Below, one piece after another: positions 1 through 5,837 of a DNA stretch of 5,925 bases. Each line of letters opens with the position of its first letter. The first letter of the stretch is position 1. A program made the position numbers and the translations under genes. The notes under the pieces were generated by a model. The model was not told the origin of the DNA. It saw nothing but the letters and a program-made list of their open reading frames with translations, and made no database searches. This stretch comes from Planctomycetaceae bacterium (lineage in GTDB: Bacteria; Planctomycetota; Planctomycetia; Planctomycetales; Planctomycetaceae), in assembly GCA_016795125.1 (NCBI GenBank), contig JAEUIG010000800.1:1-5925 (forward strand), in the 5' to 3' direction.

Positions 1-354
1 CTGACCGACCTCAAGCAGCGCGGCCTGCTCGACGATACGCTCGTCGTCTGGGGGGGCGAATTCGGCCGCACGCCGATGGTGCAAGGCGGCGGCAACGACG
101 GTCGTGACCATCACCCCAACGCGTTCACGATGTGGCTCGCCGGCGGCGGCGTCAAAGGGGGAGTCACGCACGGGGAAAGCGACGAGTTCGGCTTCAATGC
201 GACGACCGGCCGCGTGCATGTCCACGACCTGCACGCCACGATCCTGCACCTGCTGGGCTTCGACCACACCCGCCTGACGCACAAGTTCCAGGGGCTCGAC
301 CAGCGGCTCACGGGAGTCGAACCGGCCCGTGTCGTCCAGGAACTCCTCGCGTAA
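1..354 (+). CDS. DUF1501 domain protein, C-terminal part (5' end outside window)
   Basis: The frame is open from the first base to a TAA at 352-354 and gives the last 117 residues of a protein. Visible motifs are WGGEFGRTP (visible residues 17-25), GRDHHP (34-39), a glycine-rich AGGGVKGG (47-54), GESDEFG (58-64) and VHDLHATILHLLG (74-86). This order is the C-terminal signature of DUF1501 proteins, which are distant relatives of the alkaline phosphatase/sulfatase fold. The Glu, Asp and His residues in these motifs are the likely metal ligands (inference). Family members are usually about 450-490 residues with a Tat signal at the N terminus, so roughly three quarters of the gene is missing here. 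In planctomycetes these genes often sit beside a DUF1549/DUF1553 cytochrome-like gene, which would lie upstream outside the window. The biochemical function of the family is not established. It converges with the ATPase gene, with only 37 bp between the stop codons. Confidence 0.93.
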   Translation: MTDLKQRGLLDDTLVVWGGEFGRTPMVQGGGNDGRDHHPNAFTMWLAGGGVKGGVTHGESDEFGFNATTGRVHVHDLHATILHLLGFDHTRLTHKFQGLDQRLTGVEPARVVQELLA

Positions 355-391
355 CTCCCGCTCCCCTCCCCCGCTTGCGGTTTTCGCAACC
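355..391. other. Convergent intergenic spacer with a small dyad
   Basis: This 37-bp spacer separates two convergent stop codons. It starts with a C-rich run and then has a perfect 5-bp inverted repeat, TTGCG (375-379) and CGCAA (385-389), around a GTTTT loop. It could serve as a weak bidirectional end-of-transcript hairpin. The stem is short and neither strand has a clean T-run after it, so a rho-independent terminator is not well supported. Confidence 0.25.
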
Positions 392-3025
392 TCACCGTCG
401 CCGCTCGAACTGCTTCCAGATTTCAATCACGACGAACGGCAGCGTCGAGACGGCCACGCACAGGATTGCATCGCGCGCCGGCAGCGCGACCGTGTGCAGG
501 TAGGGCTGCAGCTGCGGCACGTAGATCACCGCGAACTGCAGCGCCGCCCCGAGCAGCACGGCGACCGTCAACCGGTAATTGCTCCACAGTCCCACCTGGT
601 AAAACGGCGCCGATGATCGGATCGCCATCACGTGGAACAGCTGCAGCAGCGACAGCGTGAGGAACACCATCGTCTGTGCGCGCCGGAGCTGTGCCGCGCC
701 TTCGGATGAGTCGGCCGCGGGCAGTTCGAGCCAGAACAGGATGATGCATGCCGCTGCCATCAATGCTCCCAGGACGCCGATGGCCCAGCCGAGACCGTCG
801 GCGAACAGGCTGTCGCCGCGCTTGCGCGGATGCCGGCGCATGATGCCCGGCTCCGCTGGCTCGAATCCCAGCGCCAGCGCCGGCAGTCCGTCGGTCACCA
901 GGTTGATCCACAGGATGTGCGCGGGCAGCAGCGGGAGCGGCAGTCCCATCGCGATGCAGGCCAGCAGGACCAGCACTTCCGCGGCGTTCGTCGTGAGCAG
1001 GTAGTTGACGAACTTGCGGATGTTGTCGTAGACGGTCCGGCCTTCTTCGACGGCGGCAACGATCGTCGCAAAGTTGTCGTCTGCGAGGACCATCACCCCT
1101 GCCTCCTTGGCGACGTCGCTGCAGGTGATCCCCATCGCCACGCCGACATCCGCCTGCCGCAGCGCCGGCGCGTCGTTCACGCCGTCTCCCGTCATCGCGG
1201 TGATGCTGCCGCGCGTCTGCCATGCGTCGACGATCCGCAGCTTGTGCTCCGGGGAGACGCGCGCATACACCGAAACGTGCGGCACGCGCTCAATGAGCGC
1301 TTCCTGCGAGAGCTGCTCCAGCTCGGGACCGGTGAGCACCTGGGCGCCGTCCTGCCGCAGTCCGATCTCGTCGGCGATGGCGAGCGCCGTGTCCGGATGG
1401 TCCCCGGTAATCATCACGGCGTGGATGCCGGCCGACCGGCATTCGGCGATCGCCGCCGCTGCTTCGGTCCTGACCGGATCGACGATGCCGAACAATCCCA
1501 GCAGTTCCAGGTCGGTCTCGGCAGAGTCACCGTCTTGCGGGAGTTCGTCGCGGTCCCAGTCGCGCGCGGCGACGGCGATGACGCGCCGCCCGCGCTTCGC
1601 CAGTTCATCCGCCCGGGCCTGCCAGCGGTCCTTCGTGGGGGCGTCGTGGCCGGCCCGGTCGAGGATTCGCTCGATCGCACCTTTGACGAACAGCCGCCGT
1701 CCTCCGTGCGGCGTGCGATGCAGTGTCGTCATTCGTTTGCGCGAGGAACTGAATGGCACTTCCGCCAGGCGGGGCCAATTCCGGCGCATCCCGGCGACGT
1801 CGGCCCCTTGCTCCTGCGCCGCCGAGACCAGCGCGGCCTCCGTCGGCGAGCCGACCGCCTCTCCCTTCCCGTCCGACTCGACGTTGCTGCAGAGTACGGC
1901 CCCACGCAGCAGTTCCTGCACGGCTTCGGGCGAATCCGACGCCGGCAGCATATCGGCGGCCGTCATCCGGTTCTGCGTAAGCGTCCCGGTCTTGTCCGTG
2001 CAGATCACGTCCACCGATCCGAGCGTTTCGACGGCCGAGAGCTTGCGGACGATCGCCCTCCGGGCCGCCATCCGCTGCGAGCCCAGAGCCAGCGCTACTG
2101 TGATCACCGCCGGCAGACCCTCGGGGATCGCCGCGACGGCCAGGCTTACCGCCGTCAGCAGCATCGACGCCACCAGTTGGCGGTCCCACGCTTCCGGCCG
2201 TTCGCGAACGATTCCCACGACGAAAATCACGACACACACGACGACCACCACCGCTGCCAGCCGGCGGCTGAGCTGGGTGAGCCGCTGCTGCAGCGGCGTT
2301 GGGACGGCCTCGGTCGACTGCAGCAGCTCGGCGATGCGGCCGAGTTCGGTCCGCATGCCCGTGGCGGCGACGATCGCGCGGCCGCGTCCCTGCGCGACGG
2401 CCGTGCCCGCATGCAGCATGCAGGTCCGATCCGGCAACCCGGTCTCGCCGGGCAGTGCGTCCGCCGTCTTTTCGACCGGCAGCGACTCGCCGGTCAACGT
2501 GGCTTCAACGACCTCGAGGTTCACCGCCGCGACGACGCGCGCATCGGCCGGAACATGGTCGCCGGCGGCGATTTCGACGATGTCGCCGGGCACGAGTTCC
2601 TGCGAGAGCACGTCGCGCAGCACGCCGTCCCGCCGCACTTTGGCGTGCGGCCGCGACAGGTCACGCAAGGCTTCCAGCGCCTGTTCGGCACGCCATTCCT
2701 GGATGAAGCCGATGACCGCATTGCCGATGACGATCAGCGCAATCAGCACCGCGTCGGTCATGTCGCCGACGAGCACGCTGACGACGGCCGCGGCAGCCAG
2801 CAGCCCGATCATCAGGTCCGCGAACTGCGACAGAAACACCTTCCATTTGGACCGCGGCTTCTGCGCAGCGATCTGGTTGGGACCACACTTCTCGAGGCGG
2901 CGCGCGGCTTCGTCGGGCGTCAGTCCGGCGTCGAGATTGGTCCGCAGTTCGGCCGCAATCTCGGCCGGGGAACGCGCCCACGGAGTGCTGGCTTCGTTCT
3001 CTGCGACTGCGGCTGCTGCGGGCAT
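392..3025 (-). CDS. P2A-type cation-transporting ATPase, probably calcium-translocating
   Basis: An 877-residue membrane pump that should couple ATP hydrolysis to cation export across the cytoplasmic membrane. The N-terminal cation-ATPase domain is at about 16-50. The actuator TGES is at 178-181, the M4 motif PEGLP at 301-305, the phosphorylated Asp344 in DKTGT, the nucleotide-binding KGA at 448-450, MITGD at 538-542 and TGDGVND at 612-618. Ten hydrophobic segments fit M1-M10 (about 68-87, 90-109, 256-275, 284-312, 673-695, 700-720, 743-766, 782-803, 816-836, 851-870). Ligand residues equivalent to SERCA site II are present: Glu302 in M4, and Asn708 and Asp712 in the M6 motif NLVTDGLP. Asn680 and Glu683 in M5 are also kept. 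M8 (LSLLQLFHVMAIR) has no acidic residue like SERCA Glu908, suggesting one ion per cycle, as in PMCA. The ATG at 3025 is preceded in frame by a TAA at 3041-3043 with no other start between, which fixes the start. No strong Shine-Dalgarno site is visible. Calcium is the likeliest substrate, but manganese cannot be excluded. Confidence 0.95.
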   Translation of the reverse strand: MPAAAAVAENEASTPWARSPAEIAAELRTNLDAGLTPDEAARRLEKCGPNQIAAQKPRSKWKVFLSQFADLMIGLLAAAAVVSVLVGDMTDAVLIALIVIGNAVIGFIQEWRAEQALEALRDLSRPHAKVRRDGVLRDVLSQELVPGDIVEIAAGDHVPADARVVAAVNLEVVEATLTGESLPVEKTADALPGETGLPDRTCMLHAGTAVAQGRGRAIVAATGMRTELGRIAELLQSTEAVPTPLQQRLTQLSRRLAAVVVVVCVVIFVVGIVRERPEAWDRQLVASMLLTAVSLAVAAIPEGLPAVITVALALGSQRMAARRAIVRKLSAVETLGSVDVICTDKTGTLTQNRMTAADMLPASDSPEAVQELLRGAVLCSNVESDGKGEAVGSPTEAALVSAAQEQGADVAGMRRNWPRLAEVPFSSSRKRMTTLHRTPHGGRRLFVKGAIERILDRAGHDAPTKDRWQARADELAKRGRRVIAVAARDWDRDELPQDGDSAETDLELLGLFGIVDPVRTEAAAAIAECRSAGIHAVMITGDHPDTALAIADEIGLRQDGAQVLTGPELEQLSQEALIERVPHVSVYARVSPEHKLRIVDAWQTRGSITAMTGDGVNDAPALRQADVGVAMGITCSDVAKEAGVMVLADDNFATIVAAVEEGRTVYDNIRKFVNYLLTTNAAEVLVLLACIAMGLPLPLLPAHILWINLVTDGLPALALGFEPAEPGIMRRHPRKRGDSLFADGLGWAIGVLGALMAAACIILFWLELPAADSSEGAAQLRRAQTMVFLTLSLLQLFHVMAIRSSAPFYQVGLWSNYRLTVAVLLGAALQFAVIYVPQLQPYLHTVALPARDAILCVAVSTLPFVVIEIWKQFERRR

Positions 3026-3091
3026 GATGCGTTGCGAAGTTTACGAGCAAATGGATGAAAACGACCGGCGCAGAGCCGGCCAACCGTCGGC

Positions 3092-3120
3092 CGTCAGGGA
3101 GCGCATCAAACACCCTGACG
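3092..3120. promoter_or_regulatory. 8-bp dyad in the ATPase leader
   Basis: A perfect inverted repeat, CGTCAGGG (3092-3099) and CCCTGACG (3113-3120), flanks a 13-nt spacer. It lies a few bases downstream of the TATAAG -10-like site on the minus strand, so it would cover the likely transcription start or earliest leader of the ATPase mRNA. It could be an operator or a leader hairpin. It lacks a T-run, so it is a poor terminator candidate. A second short stem, CCGGC/GCCGG, occurs nearer the start at about 3065-3079. Confidence 0.3.
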
Positions 3121-3123
3121 AGC

Positions 3124-3129
3124 CTTATA
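3124..3129 (-). promoter_or_regulatory. Candidate -10 element for the ATPase gene
   Basis: The minus strand reads TATAAG here, five of six matches to the TATAAT consensus, about 95 bp upstream of the ATPase ATG. No good -35 hexamer lies at the right spacing. The -35 position falls in the outer arm of the palindromic element at 3139-3273. This is a pattern match only. Confidence 0.3.
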
Positions 3130-3138
3130 CAGACCAGA

Positions 3139-3273
3139 CGAGTGCAGCGTCACAACTCAGAATCAGGGTGCCACTGGCTCTGCCAGTGCGACGCAAGTTC
3201 GGGGCCCAGTGTGAATTGCACTGGCGAAGCCAGTGGCACCCAACCTGAACTCTTTGCTGTGACGCTGTACTAG
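3139..3273. repeat. Nested palindromic intergenic element (MITE- or REP-like)
   Basis: Outer arms 3139-3154 and 3258-3273 are inverted repeats matching at 14 of 16 positions. Inside them, arms 3166-3189 and 3218-3241 match at 22 of 24. Each inner arm is itself a small hairpin: CACTGGC-TCT-GCCAGTG on the left and CACTGGC-GAA-GCCAGTG on the right. The whole element can therefore fold as one long stem or as a cruciform with two side hairpins. The left inner loop (TCT) and right inner loop (GAA) account for the two mismatches between the inner arms. It contains no ORF that I believe and shows no clear target-site duplication. It sits between the proline dehydrogenase stop and the ATPase start. 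Palindromes of this type are common between genes in large planctomycete genomes (recollection), but its copy number cannot be judged from one window. Confidence 0.75.
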
Positions 3274-3331
3274 CCGCGACCGTAAGGGAGCGCTGTCGAT
3301 GACGCCCCGATGGCGGCGGCCACCAGGCACG

Positions 3332-3340
3332 ATCATAGCA
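3332..3340 (-). promoter_or_regulatory. Extended -10-like site upstream of the palindromic element
   Basis: The minus strand reads TGC followed by TATGAT, an extended -10 (TGn) plus a five-of-six match to TATAAT. Transcription from here would cross the palindromic element at 3139-3273 and give the ATPase mRNA a leader of about 300 nt. No convincing -35 hexamer is seen, which is tolerable for extended -10 promoters. The rest of 3274-3415 shows no gene or other structure. Confidence 0.3.
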
Positions 3341-3415
3341 ATCAGCGTCCCAGCGGCGGACCTCGCGGCGACGAATCCGGGTTTTCCCCGATCCATCCCG
3401 CTGGCGGTCTCGCAG

Positions 3416-4819
3416 TCACCCAGCCGCCGCCTGCCGATCGCCGACGTCCGCCGGCCGGCGCAGCAGGTCCTCGATCGACACGCTGGTGTCGTAAGCGTGC
3501 CGCAGGAACGAGTCGTTCGACGTGTTCTCCAGCAGCCGACGCACCAGGTAGGCCATGCCCGGAATCAGTTCGCCGAACGGCGTGTAAATCCGCACGCGGT
3601 GGCCGCGCTCGGCGAACAGTTGCGCCTGGTCCTCCGCCATGCCATACAGCATCTGGATTTCCCAGGCGTTCTGCGGCACGTCCAGCGTCTGGCCCCAGGC
3701 GATGGCGTGCGCCAGGCTGCGCAGATTGTGCGAAGCGATCGCCGGCCTCAGCTCGCGGTAATGCTCCATCAGGAATTGCGTCTGCCGCTCGAAGTTGTCG
3801 TCCGAACGCCACTTGTCGGTGTAGACCGGGCACGGCCAGCCGCGGTATCCGGAGACGACCGTCTCGTAGTCCCAGTACGCCCCTTTGACGAGCCGGATGC
3901 CGATCGAAGTTCCCCGCGCGCGCACCCATTCCAGCAGGTCCTGCAGGTCGCGCCCGGCTTCCGGCAGATACGCCTGGACGACGATTCCGCAGTCGGTCCA
4001 GTCGCGGAACTCGTCCTCCATGAACACCTGCTTGAAGATGTCGAGCGTCAGGTCCTTGTAGGCGTGGTGTTCCATGTCGACGTGCACGTACGCGTCGTGC
4101 TCGCGGGCCGCCCGGAGGATCGGCCGCAGCCGCGCCTTGACCCCTTCCGCCGAGCCGGCCGGATCGATCGGGCGGAACTGGCTGTACAGCGCCGACAACT
4201 TGAGCGACACGTTGCAGCGCGGAATCCAGGTCTGGTCGTCGCGGTCGAGCTGCGGCGATTCCGACCAGCGGGACACGAACGGCGCCAGCCCCGTGATGAG
4301 GTCCAGGTACTGCTGCTGGTAGGCGTCCGCTTCCGGTTCGCTCACGACCGCCTCTCCGAGCAGGTCGAGCGTGAATGCGAGTCCCTTGCGCCGCAGTTTC
4401 GCGACGCTCTGCAGCACCTCGTCGACCTTGGAGCCGGCGATGAACCGCTCGGCCATGCGGCGGGCGTTCGTCCGCGCGCCGTAGGCCACGGTCTTGCTGG
4501 TCAGCGCGTTGAAATCGCTGTGATCGACGACGAGCCGGGCCGCCGACGGCAGATGCTGGCGGATGTCATCGAAGTACTCGTGCAGATGCGCCGTGACCGC
4601 CTCGTGCGTCCGGAGCATGGGCAGCACATCCACGAACCGGAACATCTGCACCTTGACCGACTCGTCGGCCATGGCCCATTCCAGGACGTGATCGAGCCAC
4701 CAGCGCTGCTCGAAAATCGTCGGCCGGCGGCGTTCGAGATTCTGCCAGAGCGAGCGGCCGATCTCCTGGGTGGTGGCCTCGACAGTCTGTTCCATCGCCT
4801 GGGCGGCGCGTTTGGCCAC
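3416..4819 (-). CDS. Proline dehydrogenase, PutA-like FAD enzyme without the P5C dehydrogenase half
   Basis: A 467-residue enzyme expected to oxidise L-proline to delta-1-pyrroline-5-carboxylate using FAD and to pass electrons to quinones at the membrane. The barrel motifs match the PRODH part of E. coli PutA in order: LDLLGEA (151-157), SLKLSALY (205-212), VHVDMEHH (245-252), VVQAY (280-284), RLVKGAYWD (309-317), SHN (363-365), IQMLYGM (388-394), RIYTPFG (410-416) and AYLVRRLLEN (423-432). Lys207, Asp248, Tyr315, Tyr412, Tyr424, Arg427 and Arg428 correspond to substrate- or FAD-contacting residues of PutA. An N-terminal helical arm of about 140 residues, absent from short PutB-type enzymes, is present. 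The protein stops at the linker where PutA continues into the aldehyde dehydrogenase, and no such domain lies downstream. The start is GTG at 4817-4819, supported by AAGGA about 9 nt upstream; Met9 (ATG at 4795) is the alternative. Confidence 0.93.
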   Translation of the reverse strand: MAKRAAQAMEQTVEATTQEIGRSLWQNLERRRPTIFEQRWWLDHVLEWAMADESVKVQMFRFVDVLPMLRTHEAVTAHLHEYFDDIRQHLPSAARLVVDHSDFNALTSKTVAYGARTNARRMAERFIAGSKVDEVLQSVAKLRRKGLAFTLDLLGEAVVSEPEADAYQQQYLDLITGLAPFVSRWSESPQLDRDDQTWIPRCNVSLKLSALYSQFRPIDPAGSAEGVKARLRPILRAAREHDAYVHVDMEHHAYKDLTLDIFKQVFMEDEFRDWTDCGIVVQAYLPEAGRDLQDLLEWVRARGTSIGIRLVKGAYWDYETVVSGYRGWPCPVYTDKWRSDDNFERQTQFLMEHYRELRPAIASHNLRSLAHAIAWGQTLDVPQNAWEIQMLYGMAEDQAQLFAERGHRVRIYTPFGELIPGMAYLVRRLLENTSNDSFLRHAYDTSVSIEDLLRRPADVGDRQAAAG

Positions 4820-4870
4820 GATTCACGATCCTTGTGTGCGGGCAGATACGGGTTGTCTTCAGGACGCGGA

Positions 4871-4876
4871 ATTGTA
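4871..4876 (-). promoter_or_regulatory. Candidate -10 element for the proline dehydrogenase gene
   Basis: The minus strand reads TACAAT, a five-of-six match to TATAAT, about 52 bp upstream of the GTG start. This would give a leader of roughly 45 nt carrying the AAGGA ribosome-binding site. The -35 region is weak. The upstream sequence has a small dyad, TCGCG/CGCGA (4909-4925), which could bind a regulator. Confidence 0.35.
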
Positions 4877-4933
4877 GTGAGCGAACCCGCGACGAGCCAC
4901 GGGTGTCATCGCGGATCACTCGCGAAAGCCGCT

Positions 4934-4961
4934 TTGCGACTCCGCAAGGAACTGCTAGATT
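4934..4961 (+). promoter_or_regulatory. Promoter of the tRNA-Gln gene
   Basis: TTGCGA (4934-4939, four of six matches to TTGACA) is followed after 16 bp by TAGATT (4956-4961, four of six), preceded by TGC as in an extended -10. The predicted start near 4968 lies about 23 bp before the mature tRNA. The -35 hexamer is part of a perfect dyad, TTGCG-ACTC-CGCAA (4934-4947). Confidence 0.5.
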
Positions 4962-4990
4962 GCGTCAGGATGCGCCGAATATCGGCTGAT

Positions 4991-5061
4991 TACCCGGTAG
5001 TGTAACGGTAGCACAACAGGTTTTGGTCCTGTTCGTCGAGGTTCGAATCCTCGCCGGGTAA
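4991..5061 (+). tRNA. tRNA-Gln (anticodon TTG)
   Basis: The sequence folds into a full cloverleaf. The acceptor stem pairs TACCCGG (4991-4997) with CCGGGTA (5054-5060), seven of seven, with discriminator A5061. The D arm is GTG/CAC (5000-5002 with 5012-5014). The anticodon stem ACAGG/CCTGT (5016-5020 with 5028-5032) encloses the loop TTTTGGT, with anticodon TTG at 5023-5025, which reads CAA and by wobble CAG. The variable loop is 4 nt. The T arm is CGAGG/CCTCG (5037-5041 with 5049-5053) around TTCGAAT. The terminal CCA is not encoded (ACTC follows), so tRNA nucleotidyltransferase must add it. The gene stands alone, divergent from proline dehydrogenase. Confidence 0.96.
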
Positions 5062-5263
5062 CTCGAGTAGAACTCTGCAGCGGCGTTGCTGACGCCCACC
5101 TGCCGCCGCGGCATCGCCGTCGCCGACATCGGCTTTCGCGGAGATGCTGACAGCCTGCTCCACTCGAGCGGCAGTCAGAAAAAGCGGGCGCTCCTGATGG
5201 CGACCTGTACGCCTTGAGCCGGTATGCTGCCGGGAGCGCAACTCTTCATCAGGGCAAACCAAC

Positions 5264-5524
5264 ATGGCGACTGGAGTGGTTCTCAATGTCCGGGTCTCGG
5301 AACAGGCTCACGATGCACTCGCGGCTCTGGCCAAGCTGGAACATCGCTCCGTGACCGCCATGGCGCGCGAGCTGATCGATGAAGCACTCGAAGTGCGGCG
5401 GCAGCAGGGAGGCGGATCGCGACGCGCGGGGGGAGTGCAGACCGGCAAGGAAGAACGGGTCGAGTCCGCGTTCGAAAAACTGGTGGGCCGGTCCGAGACG
5501 ATGCCTGAGGACCAGGGCCGATGA
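5264..5524 (+). CDS. Small ribbon-helix-helix (CopG/Arc-type) DNA-binding protein
   Basis: An 86-residue protein. Residues 5-11 (VVLNVRV) fit the beta strand that enters the DNA major groove. Residues about 13-25 and 29-46 fit the two helices of a ribbon-helix-helix fold, with the turn HRSV between them, as in CopG, Arc and many antitoxins. The tail (47-86) is glycine- and charge-rich and probably disordered. In toxin-antitoxin systems such a tail would bind a toxin, but no toxin gene is visible downstream in this window. It most likely acts as a dimeric repressor, perhaps of its own gene. The ATG at 5264 is preceded by AGGG (5251-5254) with a 9-nt gap. A weak -10-like TATGCT lies at 5223-5228 within a CCGG...CCGG dyad (inference). 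Codon use looks like the neighbouring genes. It could be an orphan antitoxin or a simple regulator. Confidence 0.8.
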   Translation: MATGVVLNVRVSEQAHDALAALAKLEHRSVTAMARELIDEALEVRRQQGGGSRRAGGVQTGKEERVESAFEKLVGRSETMPEDQGR

Positions 5525-5590
5525 AGCAGTGAGCCGCGTGACCGTCAGTCGCAAGAGGCAGTCCTGCGGTCATCGATTGCCATCCGAGAG

Positions 5591-5607
5591 CCGCCCCGGC
5601 GGGGCGG
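5591..5607. repeat. GC-rich perfect hairpin downstream of the RHH gene
   Basis: CCGCCCCG and CGGGGCGG form an 8-bp inverted repeat about one central base, in practice a 7-bp stem with a GGC loop. It lies 67 bp after the RHH stop codon. It could halt transcription or protect the mRNA 3' end, but no T-run follows, so an intrinsic terminator is only possible. Confidence 0.45.
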
Positions 5608-5617
5608 AAGTCTGTAG

Positions 5618-5667
5618 CCACGGGTGGAGCACCGTTCGCCGACAGGCGGACGGTGCGGAACCCGTGG
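5618..5667. repeat. Long imperfect hairpin with CCACGGGT arms
   Basis: Arms 5618-5640 and 5645-5667 are inverted repeats matching at 19 of 23 positions around a 4-nt loop (GACA). The outer 8 bp (CCACGGGT) pair perfectly, then there is a 3-base internal mismatch, then GCACCGT and CGCC pair. This size and tight loop resemble a REP-type unit. The core AGCCACGGGTG (5616-5626) also occurs at 4895-4905. Confidence 0.65.
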
Positions 5668-5690
5668 AAAACGACATTCGATGAATCTCT

Positions 5691-5759
5691 CCCTCTCCCC
5701 CGAGAGAAGCATTGAACTCAGCGCAAACGCCAATCGGGGGAGAGGGCCGGGGTGAGGGG
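5691..5759. repeat. REP-like unit, copy 1 (CCCTCTCCCCC type)
   Basis: CCCTCTCCCCCGA (5691-5703) and its exact complement (5734-5746) form a perfect 13-bp stem with a 30-nt loop, followed by the tail CCGGGGTGAGGGG (5747-5759). This is the widespread bacterial intergenic repeat whose translation gives artefact PHPGPLP peptides (established as a recurrent annotation artefact). It is non-coding here. Confidence 0.7.
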
Positions 5760-5765
5760 ACCAGA

Positions 5766-5783
5766 GCACGCGCCTTCGCGTGC
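5766..5783. repeat. 7-bp perfect hairpin between two REP-like copies
   Basis: GCACGCG (5766-5772) and CGCGTGC (5777-5783) pair perfectly around a CCTT loop. It lies between the two inverted REP-like copies at 5691-5759 and 5838-5880 and may be part of the same composite element. Confidence 0.5.
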
Positions 5784-5837
5784 GCGCGGCCTTCGATCGC
5801 AGCCAATTCACAGGGATGACGCACTCACCGTTCCGCC

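Noticed and set aside
830..3248. Two plus-strand open frames of more than 700 codons opposite the ATPase gene (830-3058 and 1074-3248)
   Set aside because: They are antisense to a gene with every catalytic motif of a P-type ATPase. Their translations are Arg/Ala/Ser-rich with no recognisable domain. Long antisense frames are expected from GC-rich codon use.
3163..3396. 77-codon minus-strand frame in the gap between proline dehydrogenase and the ATPase
   Set aside because: Half of it runs through the palindromic element and the rest shows no domain or ribosome-binding site.
392..4819. Single operon of proline dehydrogenase and the ATPase
   Set aside because: They share a strand but are separated by 390 bp containing a palindromic element and promoter-like sites, and their functions are unrelated.
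3299..5005. 568-codon plus-strand open frame opposite proline dehydrogenase
   Set aside because: It is antisense to a clear PRODH, is rich in Arg, His and Val as shadow frames are, and runs into the tRNA gene.
4990..5286. 98-codon minus-strand frame ending in the tRNA
   Set aside because: Its C terminus is the reverse complement of the tRNA-Gln gene, a well-known source of false peptides. No domain is visible.
5545..5824. Two minus-strand frames of 84-88 codons in the downstream repeats
   Set aside because: They translate the REP-like repeats and include PHPGPLP, a recurrent artefact of this repeat type. No start signal or domain supports them.
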